Source: Hippasteria phrygiana
Taxonomy: Eukaryota; Echinodermata; Asteroidea; Valvatida; Goniasteridae
Direction of reading: 5' to 3'
DNA: 64,000 nucleotides
NCBI GenBank assembly: GCA_037893225.1
Contig: JAZGUH010000261.1
Coordinates: forward strand, 186,001 to 250,000
Under the pieces are notes generated by a model. The model did not search any database and was not told where the DNA came from. It saw only the letters and a program-made list of their open reading frames with translations. Position numbers and translations under genes: made by a program. Positions 50,356 to 63,320 of the stretch are shown here, piece after piece. Position 1 is the stretch's first letter. The number at the start of each line of letters is the position of its first letter.

Positions 50356-53300
50356 TTGTGGAGAAAATTCAAACCTCGCAATGTTTATTTTCTTTCCGGC
50401 CAACATCTGTGTACATGTTACCGTCTATTTATTGCTCCATGCATGTCAAATTCCCTGGGGTATGGACTTGCTTTACTCATTCATAATTGCATGAAATATC
50501 AACCAAATACAGTAATTTTGACATGTATGGATAGCTTAGATCTGGCGCTACATGTTGCAATCATCGGCGGCTTCCCAGAGTTAAAACTTGTGGAGAAAAT
50601 TCAAACCTCGCAATGTTTATTTTCTTTCCGGCCAACATCTGTGTGCATATTACCTTCTATTTATTGCTCCATGCCTGTCAAATTCCCTGGGGTATGACTT
50701 GCTTTACTCATTCATAATTGCATGAAATATCAACCAAATTCTGTAATTTTTACATGTATGGATAGCTTAGATCTGGCGCTACATGTTGCAATTATCGGCG
50801 GCTTCTTAGAGTGAACACTTGTGGAGAAAATTCAAACCTCGCAATGTTTATTTTCTTTCCGGCCACCATCTGTGTGCATATTACCTTCTATTTATTGCTC
50901 CATGCCTGTCAAATTCCCTGGGGTATGGACTTGCTTTACTCATTCATAATTGCATGAAATATCAACCAAATGCAGTAATTTTGACATGTATGGATAACTT
51001 AGATCTGGCGCTACATGTTGGAATCATCGGCGGCTTCCTAGAGTTAAAACTTGTGGAGAAAATTCAAACCTCGCAATGTTTATTTTCTTTCCGGCCAACA
51101 TCTGTGTGCATATTACCTTCTATTTATTGCTCCATGCCTGTCAAATTCCCTGGGGTATGACTTGCTTTACTCATTCATAATTGCATGAAATATCAACCAA
51201 ATTCAGTAATTTTGACATGTATGGATAGCTTAGATCTGGCGCTACATGTTGCAATTATCGGCGGCTTCTTAGAGTTAACACTTGTGGAGAAAATTCAAAC
51301 CTCGCAATGTTTATTTTCTTTCCGGCCACCATCTGTGTGCATATTACCTTTTATTTATTGCTCCATGCCTGTCAAATTCCCTGGGGTATGGACTTGCTTT
51401 ACTCATTCATAATTGCATGAAATGTCAACCAAATTCAGTAATTTTGACATGTATGGATAGCTTAGATCTGGCGCTACATGTTGCAATTATCGGCGGCTTC
51501 TTAGAGTTAAAACTTGTGGAGAAAATTCAAACCTCGCAATGTTTACTTTCTTTCCTGCCAACATCTGTGTACATGTTACCGTCTATTTATTGCTCCATGC
51601 ATGTCAAATTCCCTGGGGTATGGACTTGCTTTACTCATTCATAATTGCATGAAATATCAACCAAATTCAGTAATTTTGACATGTATGGATAGCTTAGATC
51701 TGGCGCTACATGTTGCAATTATCGGCGGCTTCTTAGAGTTAACACTTGTGGAGAAAATTCAAACCTCGCAATGTTTATTTTCTTCCCGGCCACCATCTGT
51801 GAGCAGATTACCTTTTATTTATTGCTCCATGCCTGTCAAATTCCCTGGGGTATGGACTTGCTTTACTCATTCATAATTGCATGAAATATCAACCAAATTC
51901 AGTAATTTTGACATGTATGGATAGCTTAGATCTGGCGCTACATGTTGCAATTATCGGCGGCTTCTTAGAGTTAACACTTGTGGAGAAAATTCAAACCTCG
52001 CAATGTTTATTTTCTTTCCGGCCACCATCTGTGTGCATATTACCTTTTATTTATTGCTCCATGCCTGTCAAATTCCCTGGGGTATGGACTTGCTTTACTC
52101 ATTCATAATTGCATGAAATATCAACCAAATACAGTAATTTTGACATGTATGGATAGCTTAGATCTGGCGCTACATGTTGCAATCATCGGCGGCTTCCCAG
52201 AGTTAAAACTTGTGGAGAAAATTCAAACCTCGCAATGTTTATTTTCTTTCCGGCCAACATCTGTGTGCATATTACCTTCTATTTATTGCTCCATGCCTGT
52301 CAAATTCCCTGGGGTATGACTTGCTTTACTCATTCATAATTGCATGAAATATCAACCAAATTCTGTAATTTTTACATGTATGGATAGCTTAGATCTGGCG
52401 CTACATGTTGCAATTATCGGCGGCTTCTTAGAGTGAACACTTGTGGAGAAAATTCAAACCTCGCAATGTTTATTTTCTTTCCGGCCACCATCTGTGTGCA
52501 TATTACCTTCTATTTATTGCTCCATGCCTGTCAAATTCCCTGGGGTATGGACTTGCTTTACTCATTCATAATTGCATGAAATATCAACCAAATGCAGTAA
52601 TTTTGACATGTATGGATAACTTAGATCTGGCGCTACATGTTGGAATCATCGGCGGCTTCCTAGAGTTAAAACTTGTGGAGAAAATTCAAACCTCGCAATG
52701 TTTATTTTCTTTCCGGCCAACATCTGTGTGCATATTACCTTCTATTTATTGCTCCATGCCTGTCAAATTCCCTGGGGTATGACTTGCTTTACTCATTCAT
52801 AATTGCATGAAATATCAACCAAATTCTGTAATTTTTACATGTATGGATAGCTTAGATCTGGCGCTACATGTTGCAATTATCGGCGGCTTCTTAGAGTGAA
52901 CACTTGTGGAGAAAATTCAAACCTCGCAATGTTTATTTTCTTTCCGGCCACCATCTGTGTGCATATTACCTTCTATTTATTGCTCCATGCCTGTCAAATT
53001 CCCTGGGGTATGGACTTGCTTTACTCATTCATAATTGCATGAAATATCAACCAAATGCAGTAATTTTGACATGTATGGATAACTTAGATCTGGCGCTACA
53101 TGTTGGAATCATCGGCGGCTTCCTAGAGTTAAAACTTGTGGAGAAAATTCAAACCTCGCAATGTTTATTTTCTTTCCGGCCAACATCTGTGTGCATATTA
53201 CCTTCTATTTATTGCTCCATGCCTGTCAAATTCCCTGGGGTATGACTTGCTTTACTCATTCATAATTGCATGAAATATCAACCAAATGCAGTAATTTTGA

Positions 53301-53829
53301 CATGTATGGATAACTTAGATCTGGCGCTACATGTTGCAATTATCGGCGGCTTCTTAGAGTTAACACTTGTGGAGAAAATTCAAACCTCGCAATGTTTATT
53401 TTCTTTCCGGCAAACATCTGTGTGCATATTACCTTCTATTTATTGCTCCATGGCTGTCAAATTCCCTAGGGTATGACTTGCTTTACTCATTCATAATTGC
53501 ATGAAATATCAACCAAATACAGTAATGTTGATATGTATGGATAGCTTAGATCTGGCGCTACATGTTGGAATCATCGGCGGCTTCTTAGAGTGAACACTTG
53601 TGGAGAAAATTCAAACCTCGCAATGTTTATTTTCTTTCCGGCCACCATCTGTGTGCATATTACCTTCTATTTATTGCTCCATGCATGTCAAATTCCCTGG
53701 GGTATGGACTTGCTTTACTCATTCATAATTGCATGAAATATCAACCAAATGCAGTAATTTTGACATGTATGGATAACTTAGATCTGGCGCTACATGTTGC
53801 AATTATCAGCGGCTTCCTAGAGTTAAAAC
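50356..53829 (+). repeat. 3474-bp 15-mer HOR, copy 1
   Basis: Order B G H G H S D* H G H G H G Q H (nine 232-bp and six 231-bp monomers). Private markers spaced exactly 3474 bp from their partners include GAAATGTCAACC (51419), TTTCCTGCC in S, GTGAGC in D*, GGCAAACATC and CATGGCTG in Q, and GTTGATATGTATGG (53526). I saw no difference from copy 2 at the markers checked, except at the extreme right end where the following monomer differs. Confidence 0.9.
51514..51977 (+). repeat. S-D* dimer of domain IV type within domain V
   Basis: S has TGTTTACTTTCTTTCC and TTTCCTGCC, as at 40851, and D* has TCCCGGCC with GTGAGCAG, as at 30182 and 36908. Both are flanked by H monomers that differ from them, so the pair looks like a transfer of domain IV sequence into domain V. 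A second copy, made by the 3474-bp duplication, lies at 54988-55451. Confidence 0.8.
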
Positions 53830-56800
53830 TTGTGGAGAAAATTCAAACCTCGCAATGTTTATTTTCTTTCCGGCCAACATCTGTGTACATGTTACCGTCT
53901 ATTTATTGCTCCATGCATGTCAAATTCCCTGGGGTATGGACTTGCTTTACTCATTCATAATTGCATGAAATATCAACCAAATACAGTAATTTTGACATGT
54001 ATGGATAGCTTAGATCTGGCGCTACATGTTGCAATCATCGGCGGCTTCCCAGAGTTAAAACTTGTGGAGAAAATTCAAACCTCGCAATGTTTATTTTCTT
54101 TCCGGCCAACATCTGTGTGCATATTACCTTCTATTTATTGCTCCATGCCTGTCAAATTCCCTGGGGTATGACTTGCTTTACTCATTCATAATTGCATGAA
54201 ATATCAACCAAATTCTGTAATTTTTACATGTATGGATAGCTTAGATCTGGCGCTACATGTTGCAATTATCGGCGGCTTCTTAGAGTGAACACTTGTGGAG
54301 AAAATTCAAACCTCGCAATGTTTATTTTCTTTCCGGCCACCATCTGTGTGCATATTACCTTCTATTTATTGCTCCATGCCTGTCAAATTCCCTGGGGTAT
54401 GGACTTGCTTTACTCATTCATAATTGCATGAAATATCAACCAAATGCAGTAATTTTGACATGTATGGATAACTTAGATCTGGCGCTACATGTTGGAATCA
54501 TCGGCGGCTTCCTAGAGTTAAAACTTGTGGAGAAAATTCAAACCTCGCAATGTTTATTTTCTTTCCGGCCAACATCTGTGTGCATATTACCTTCTATTTA
54601 TTGCTCCATGCCTGTCAAATTCCCTGGGGTATGACTTGCTTTACTCATTCATAATTGCATGAAATATCAACCAAATTCAGTAATTTTGACATGTATGGAT
54701 AGCTTAGATCTGGCGCTACATGTTGCAATTATCGGCGGCTTCTTAGAGTTAACACTTGTGGAGAAAATTCAAACCTCGCAATGTTTATTTTCTTTCCGGC
54801 CACCATCTGTGTGCATATTACCTTTTATTTATTGCTCCATGCCTGTCAAATTCCCTGGGGTATGGACTTGCTTTACTCATTCATAATTGCATGAAATGTC
54901 AACCAAATTCAGTAATTTTGACATGTATGGATAGCTTAGATCTGGCGCTACATGTTGCAATTATCGGCGGCTTCTTAGAGTTAAAACTTGTGGAGAAAAT
55001 TCAAACCTCGCAATGTTTACTTTCTTTCCTGCCAACATCTGTGTACATGTTACCGTCTATTTATTGCTCCATGCATGTCAAATTCCCTGGGGTATGGACT
55101 TGCTTTACTCATTCATAATTGCATGAAATATCAACCAAATTCAGTAATTTTGACATGTATGGATAGCTTAGATCTGGCGCTACATGTTGCAATTATCGGC
55201 GGCTTCTTAGAGTTAACACTTGTGGAGAAAATTCAAACCTCGCAATGTTTATTTTCTTCCCGGCCACCATCTGTGAGCAGATTACCTTTTATTTATTGCT
55301 CCATGCCTGTCAAATTCCCTGGGGTATGGACTTGCTTTACTCATTCATAATTGCATGAAATATCAACCAAATTCAGTAATTTTGACATGTATGGATAGCT
55401 TAGATCTGGCGCTACATGTTGCAATTATCGGCGGCTTCTTAGAGTTAACACTTGTGGAGAAAATTCAAACCTCGCAATGTTTATTTTCTTTCCGGCCACC
55501 ATCTGTGTGCATATTACCTTTTATTTATTGCTCCATGCCTGTCAAATTCCCTGGGGTATGGACTTGCTTTACTCATTCATAATTGCATGAAATATCAACC
55601 AAATACAGTAATTTTGACATGTATGGATAGCTTAGATCTGGCGCTACATGTTGCAATCATCGGCGGCTTCCCAGAGTTAAAACTTGTGGAGAAAATTCAA
55701 ACCTCGCAATGTTTATTTTCTTTCCGGCCAACATCTGTGTGCATATTACCTTCTATTTATTGCTCCATGCCTGTCAAATTCCCTGGGGTATGACTTGCTT
55801 TACTCATTCATAATTGCATGAAATATCAACCAAATTCTGTAATTTTTACATGTATGGATAGCTTAGATCTGGCGCTACATGTTGCAATTATCGGCGGCTT
55901 CTTAGAGTGAACACTTGTGGAGAAAATTCAAACCTCGCAATGTTTATTTTCTTTCCGGCCACCATCTGTGTGCATATTACCTTCTATTTATTGCTCCATG
56001 CCTGTCAAATTCCCTGGGGTATGGACTTGCTTTACTCATTCATAATTGCATGAAATATCAACCAAATGCAGTAATTTTGACATGTATGGATAACTTAGAT
56101 CTGGCGCTACATGTTGGAATCATCGGCGGCTTCCTAGAGTTAAAACTTGTGGAGAAAATTCAAACCTCGCAATGTTTATTTTCTTTCCGGCCAACATCTG
56201 TGTGCATATTACCTTCTATTTATTGCTCCATGCCTGTCAAATTCCCTGGGGTATGACTTGCTTTACTCATTCATAATTGCATGAAATATCAACCAAATTC
56301 TGTAATTTTTACATGTATGGATAGCTTAGATCTGGCGCTACATGTTGCAATTATCGGCGGCTTCTTAGAGTGAACACTTGTGGAGAAAATTCAAACCTCG
56401 CAATGTTTATTTTCTTTCCGGCCACCATCTGTGTGCATATTACCTTCTATTTATTGCTCCATGCCTGTCAAATTCCCTGGGGTATGGACTTGCTTTACTC
56501 ATTCATAATTGCATGAAATATCAACCAAATGCAGTAATTTTGACATGTATGGATAACTTAGATCTGGCGCTACATGTTGGAATCATCGGCGGCTTCCTAG
56601 AGTTAAAACTTGTGGAGAAAATTCAAACCTCGCAATGTTTATTTTCTTTCCGGCCAACATCTGTGTGCATATTACCTTCTATTTATTGCTCCATGCCTGT
56701 CAAATTCCCTGGGGTATGACTTGCTTTACTCATTCATAATTGCATGAAATATCAACCAAATGCAGTAATTTTGACATGTATGGATAACTTAGATCTGGCG

Positions 56801-57303
56801 CTACATGTTGCAATTATCGGCGGCTTCTTAGAGTTAACACTTGTGGAGAAAATTCAAACCTCGCAATGTTTATTTTCTTTCCGGCAAACATCTGTGTGCA
56901 TATTACCTTCTATTTATTGCTCCATGGCTGTCAAATTCCCTAGGGTATGACTTGCTTTACTCATTCATAATTGCATGAAATATCAACCAAATACAGTAAT
57001 GTTGATATGTATGGATAGCTTAGATCTGGCGCTACATGTTGGAATCATCGGCGGCTTCTTAGAGTGAACACTTGTGGAGAAAATTCAAACCTCGCAATGT
57101 TTATTTTCTTTCCGGCCACCATCTGTGTGCATATTACCTTCTATTTATTGCTCCATGCATGTCAAATTCCCTGGGGTATGGACTTGCTTTACTCATTCAT
57201 AATTGCATGAAATATCAACCAAATGCAGTAATTTTGACATGTATGGATAACTTAGATCTGGCGCTACATGTTGCAATTATCAGCGGCTTCTTAGAGTTAA
57301 CAC
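53830..57303 (+). repeat. 3474-bp 15-mer HOR, copy 2
   Basis: Same order and lengths as 50356-53829, in direct tandem. At its right end the joint changes from CTTCCTAGAGTTAAAAC (leading into B) to CTTCTTAGAGTTAACAC (leading into J). Confidence 0.9.
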
Positions 57304-57766
57304 TTGTGGAGAAAATTCAAACCTCGCAATGTTTATTTTCTTCCCGGCCACCATCTGTGTGCATATTACCTTCTATTTATTGCTCCATGCATGTCAAATT
57401 CCCTGGGGTATGGACTTGCTTTACTCATTCATAATTGCATGAAATATCAACCAAATGCAGTAATTTTGACATGTATGGATAACTTAGATCTGGCGCTACA
57501 TGTTGCAATTATCAGCGGCTTCTTAGAGTTAACACTTGTGGAGAAAATTCAAACCTCGCAATGTTTATTTTCTTTCCGGCCAACATCTGTGTGCATATTA
57601 CCTTCTATTTATTGCTCCATGCCTGTCAAATTCCCTGGGGTATGACTTGCTTTACTCATTCATAATTGCATGAAATATCAACCAAATTCTGTAATTTTTA
57701 CATGTATGGATAGCTTAGATCTGGCGCTACATGTTGCAATTATCGGCGGCTTCTTAGAGTGAACAC

Positions 57767-58692
57767 TTGTGGAGAAAATTCAAACCTCGCAATGTTTATT
57801 TTCTTTCCGGCCACCATCTGTGTGCATATTACCTTCTATTTATTGCTCCATGCCTGTCAAATTCCCAGGGGTATGGACTTGCTTTACTCATTCATAATTG
57901 CATGAAATATCAACCAAATGCAGTAATTTTGACATGTATGGATAACTTAGATCTGGCGCTACATGTTGGAATCATCGGCGGCTTCCTAGAGTTAAAACTT
58001 GTGGAGAAAATTCAAACCTCGCAATGTTTATTTTCTTTCCGGCCAACATCTGTGTGCATATTACCTTCTATTTATTGCTCCATGCCTGTCAAATTCCCTG
58101 GGGTATGACTTGCTTTACTCATTCATAATTGCATGAAATATCAACCAAATTCTGTAATTTTTACATGTATGGATAGCTTAGATCTGGCGCTACATGTTGC
58201 AATTATCGGCGGCTTCTTAGAGTGAACACTTGTGGAGAAAATTCAAACCTCGCAATGTTTATTTTCTTTCCGGCCACCATCTGTGTGCATATTACCTTCT
58301 ATTTATTGCTCCATGCCTGTCAAATTCCCTGGGGTATGGACTTGCTTTACTCATTCATAATTGCATGAAATATCAACCAAATGCAGTAATTTTGACATGT
58401 ATGGATAACTTAGATCTGGCGCTACATGTTGCAATTATCGGCGGCTTCTTAGAGTTAACACTTGTGGAGAAAATTCAAACCTCGCAATGTTTATTTTCTT
58501 TCCGGCCAACATCTGTGTGCATATTACCTTCTATTTATTGCTCCATGCCTGTCAAATTCCCTGGGGTATGACTTGCTTTACTCATTCATAATTGCATGAA
58601 ATATCAACCAAATTCTGTAATTTTTACATGTATGGATAGCTTAGATCTGGCGCTACATGTTGCAATTATCGGCGGCTTCTTAGAGTGAACAC
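57767..58692 (+). repeat. 926-bp tetramer H-G-H-G, copy 1
   Basis: The first H has the private change AAATTCCCAGGGGTATGG (near 57862). The second H lacks it. The G that follows the second H keeps the GCAATTATC form before it and not GGAATCATC. Confidence 0.87.
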
Positions 58693-59618
58693 TTGTGGAG
58701 AAAATTCAAACCTCGCAATGTTTATTTTCTTTCCGGCCACCATCTGTGTGCATATTACCTTCTATTTATTGCTCCATGCCTGTCAAATTCCCAGGGGTAT
58801 GGACTTGCTTTACTCATTCATAATTGCATGAAATATCAACCAAATGCAGTAATTTTGACATGTATGGATAACTTAGATCTGGCGCTACATGTTGGAATCA
58901 TCGGCGGCTTCCTAGAGTTAAAACTTGTGGAGAAAATTCAAACCTCGCAATGTTTATTTTCTTTCCGGCCAACATCTGTGTGCATATTACCTTCTATTTA
59001 TTGCTCCATGCCTGTCAAATTCCCTGGGGTATGACTTGCTTTACTCATTCATAATTGCATGAAATATCAACCAAATTCTGTAATTTTTACATGTATGGAT
59101 AGCTTAGATCTGGCGCTACATGTTGCAATTATCGGCGGCTTCTTAGAGTGAACACTTGTGGAGAAAATTCAAACCTCGCAATGTTTATTTTCTTTCCGGC
59201 CACCATCTGTGTGCATATTACCTTCTATTTATTGCTCCATGCCTGTCAAATTCCCTGGGGTATGGACTTGCTTTACTCATTCATAATTGCATGAAATATC
59301 AACCAAATGCAGTAATTTTGACATGTATGGATAACTTAGATCTGGCGCTACATGTTGGAATCATCGGCGGCTTCCTAGAGTTAAAACTTGTGGAGAAAAT
59401 TCAAACCTCGCAATGTTTATTTTCTTTCCGGCCAACATCTGTGTGCATATTACCTTCTATTTATTGCTCCATGCCTGTCAAATTCCCTGGGGTATGACTT
59501 GCTTTACTCATTCATAATTGCATGAAATATCAACCAAATGCAGTAATTTTGACATGTATGGATAACTTAGATCTGGCGCTACATGTTGCAATTATCGGCG
59601 GCTTCTTAGAGTTAACAC
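58693..59618 (+). repeat. 926-bp tetramer H-G-H-G, copy 2
   Basis: The AAATTCCCAGGGG change recurs 926 bp downstream, so the doubling involved a tetramer of two 463-bp dimers and not a single dimer. Confidence 0.86.
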
Positions 59619-60313
59619 TTGTGGAGAAAATTCAAACCTCGCAATGTTTATTTTCTTTCCGGCAAACATCTGTGTGCATATTACCTTCTATTTATTGCTC
59701 CATGGCTGTCAAATTCCCTAGGGTATGACTTGCTTTACTCATTCATAATTGCATGAAATATCAACCAAATACAGTAATGTTGATATGTATGGATAGCTTA
59801 GATCTGGCGCTACATGTTGGAATCATCGGCGGCTTCTTAGAGTGAACACTTGTGGAGAAAATTCCAACCTCGCAATGTTTATTTTCTTTCCGGCCACCAT
59901 CTGTGTGCATATTACCTTCTATTTATTGCTCCATGCATGTCAAATTCCCTGGGGTATGGACTTGCTTTACTCATTCATAATTGCATGAAATATCAACCAA
60001 ATGCAGTAATTTTGACATGTATGGATAACTTAGATCTGGCGCTACATGTTGCAATTATCAGCGGCTTCTTAGAGTTAACACTTGTGGAGAAAATTCAAAC
60101 CTCGCAATGTTTATTTTCTTCCCGGCCACCATCTGTGTGCATATTACCTTCTATTTATTGCTCCATGCATGTCAAATTCCCTGGGGTATGGACTTGCTTT
60201 ACTCATTCATAATTGCATGAAATATCAACCAAATGCAGTAATTTTGACATGTATGGATAACTTAGATCTGGCGCTACATGTTGCAATTATCAGCGGCTTC
60301 TTAGAGTTAACAC
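59619..60313 (+). repeat. Block Q-H-J (695 bp), copy 1
   Basis: Q (GGCAAACATC, CATGGCTG, GTTGATATG) is followed by an H entered through AGAGTGAACACTT and a J with ATCAGCGGC. The H at 59850 has a private AAATTCCAACC. The same trio, leading into the same GCATATTGCC G, occurs at 63090-63784 and in related form at 56841-57535. Confidence 0.86.
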
Positions 60314-61006
60314 TTGTGGAGAAAATTCAAACCTCGCAATGTTTATTTTCTTTCCGGCCAACATCTGTGTGCATATTGCCTTCTATTTATTGCTCCATGC
60401 CTGTCAAATTCCCTAGGGTATGACTTGCTTTACTCATTCATAATTGCATGAAATATCAACCAAATACAGTAATGTTGACATGTATGGATAGCTTAGATCT
60501 GGCGCTACATGTTGGAATCATCGGCGGCTTCCCAGAGTTAAAACTTGTGGAGAAAATTCAAACCTCGCAATGTTTATTTTCTTTCCGGCCAACATCTGTG
60601 TGCATATTACCTTCTATTTATTGCTCCATGCCTGTCAAATTCCCTGGGGTATGACTTGCTTTACTCATTCATAATTGCATGAAATATCAACCAAATGCAG
60701 TAATTTTGACATGTATGGATAACTTAGATCTGGCGCTACATGTTGCAATTATCGGCGGCTTCTTAGAGTTAACACTTGTGGAGAAAATTCAAACCTCGCA
60801 ATGTTTATTTTCTTTCCGGCCAACATCTGTGTGCATATTACCTTCTATTTATTGCTCCATGCCCGTCAAATTTCCTAGGGTATGACTTGCTTTACTCATT
60901 CATAATTGCATGAAATATCAACCAAATACAGTAATTTTGACATGTATGGATAGCTTAGATCTGGCGCTACATGTTGGAATCATCGGCGGCTTCCTAGAGT
61001 TCAAAC
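60082..61006 (+). repeat. Block J-G-G-G (925 bp), copy 2
   Basis: Matches 49431-50355 in order, length and markers (GCATATTGCC, CTTCCCAGAG, CATGCCCGTC) at a displacement of 10,651 bp. Differences seen are CATTCATAATT in place of CATTTATAATT in J and GAGTTCAAACTT before the next B. Confidence 0.86.
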
Positions 61007-62163
61007 TTGTGGAGAAAATTCAAACCTCGCAATGTTTATTTTCTTCCCGGCCAACATCTGTGTACATGTTACCGTCTATTTATTGCTCCATGCATGTCAA
61101 ATTCCCTGGGGTATGGACTTGCTTTACTCATTCATAATTGCATGAAATATCAACCAAATACAGTAATTTTGACATGTATGGATAGCTTAGATCTGGCGCT
61201 ACATGTTGCAATCATCGGCGGCTTCCCAGAGTTAAAACTTGTGGAGAAAATTCAAACCTCGCAATGTTTATTTTCTTTCCGGCCAACATCTGTGTGCATA
61301 TTACCTTCTATTTATTGCTCCATGCCTGTCAAATTCCCTGGGGTATGACTTGCTTTACTCATTCATAATTGCATGAAATATCAACCAAATTCTGTAATTT
61401 TTACATGTATGGATAGCTTAGATCTGGCGCTACATGTTGCAATTATCGGCGGCTTCTTAGAGTGAACACTTGTGGAGAAAATTCAAACCTCGCAATGTTT
61501 ATTTTCTTTCCGGCCACCATCTGTGTGCATATTACCTTCTATTTATTGCTCCATGCCTGTCAAATTCCCTGGGGTATGGACTTGCTTTACTCATTCATAA
61601 TTGCATGAAATATCAACCAAATGCAGTAATTTTGACATGTATGGATAACTTAGATCTGGCGCTACATGTTGGAATCATCGGCGGCTTCCTAGAGTTAAAA
61701 CTTGTGGAGAAAATTCAAACCTCGCAATGTTTATTTTCTTTCCGGCCAACATCTGTGTGCATATTACCTTCTATTTATTGCTCCATGCCTGTCAAATTCC
61801 CTGGGGTATGACTTGCTTTACTCATTCATAATTGCATGAAATATCAACCAAATGCAGTAATTTTGACATGTATGGATAACTTAGATCTGGCGCTACATGT
61901 TGCAATTATCGGCGGCTTCTTAGAGTTAACACTTGTGGAGAAAATTCAAACCTCGCAATGTTTATTTTCTTTCCGGCCAACATCTGTGTGCATATTACCT
62001 TCTATTTATTGCTCCATGGCTGTCAAATTCCCTAGGGTATGACTTGCTTTACTCATTCATAATTGCATGAAATATCAACCAAATACAGTAATGTTGATAT
62101 GTATGGATAGCTTAGATCTGGCGCTACATGTTGGAATCATCGGCGGCTTCCTAGAGTTAAAAC
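61007..62163 (+). repeat. 1157-bp 5-mer B-G-H-G-G, copy 1
   Basis: Three of the five monomers are 231 bp. The last is intermediate between G and Q: it has CATGGCTG and GTTGATATG but keeps GGCCAACATC. B at 61007 has TCCCGG where other B monomers have TTCCGG. Confidence 0.84.
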
Positions 62164-63320
62164 TTGTGGAGAAAATTCAAACCTCGCAATGTTTATTTTC
62201 TTTCCGGCCAACATCTGTGTACATGTTACCGTCTATTTATTGCTCCATGCATGTCAAATTCCCTGGGGTATGGACTTGCTTTACTCATTCATAATTGCAT
62301 GAAATATCAACCAAATACAGTAATTTTGACATGTATGGATAGCTTAGATCTGGCGCTACATGTTGCAATCATCGGCGGCTTCCCAGAGTTAAAACTTGTG
62401 GAGAAAATTCAAACCTCGCAATGTTTATTTTCTTTCCGGCCAACATCTGTGTGCATATTACCTTCTATTTATTGCTCCATGCCTGTCAAATTCCCTGGGG
62501 TATGACTTGCTTTACTCATTCATAATTGCATGAAATATCAACCAAATTCTGTAATTTTTACATGTATGGATAGCTTAGATCTGGCGCTACATGTTGCAAT
62601 TATCGGCGGCTTCTTAGAGTGAACACTTGTGGAGAAAATTCAAACCTCGCAATGTTTATTTTCTTTCCGGCCACCATCTGTGTGCATATTACCTTCTATT
62701 TATTGCTCCATGCCTGTCAAATTCCCTGGGGTATGGACTTGCTTTACTCATTCATAATTGCATGAAATATCAACCAAATGCAGTAATTTTGACATGTATG
62801 GATAACTTAGATCTGGCGCTACATGTTGGAATCATCGGCGGCTTCCTAGAGTTAAAACTTGTGGAGAAAATTCAAACCTCGCAATGTTTATTTTCTTTCC
62901 GGCCAACATCTGTGTGCATATTACCTTCTATTTATTGCTCCATGCCTGTCAAATTCCCTGGGGTATGACTTGCTTTACTCATTCATAATTGCATGAAATA
63001 TCAACCAAATGCAGTAATTTTGACATGTATGGATAACTTAGATCTGGCGCTACATGTTGCAATTATCGGCGGCTTCTTAGAGTTAACACTTGTGGAGAAA
63101 ATTCAAACCTCGCAATGTTTATTTTCTTTCCGGCAAACATCTGTGTGCATATTACCTTCTATTTATTGCTCCATGGCTGTCAAATTCCCTGGGGTATGAC
63201 TTGCTTTACTCATTCATAATTGCATGAAATATCAACCAAATACAGTAATGTTGATATGTATGGATAGCTTAGATCTGGCGCTACATGTTGGAATCATCGG
63301 CGGCTTCTTAGAGTGAACAC
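62164..63320 (+). repeat. 1157-bp 5-mer B-G-H-G-Q, copy 2
   Basis: Tandem with the preceding 5-mer. The fifth monomer is a full Q (GGCAAACATC). Here Q keeps CCCTGGGG, whereas other Q monomers have CCCTAGGG. Confidence 0.84.

Noticed and set aside
50356..57303. Treating the second 3474-bp copy as a definite assembly artefact
   Set aside because: The joints at the two right ends differ (leading to B in one and to J in the other) and the flanking blocks are consistent with real tandem duplication. Reads are needed to decide, so it is reported as a finding.
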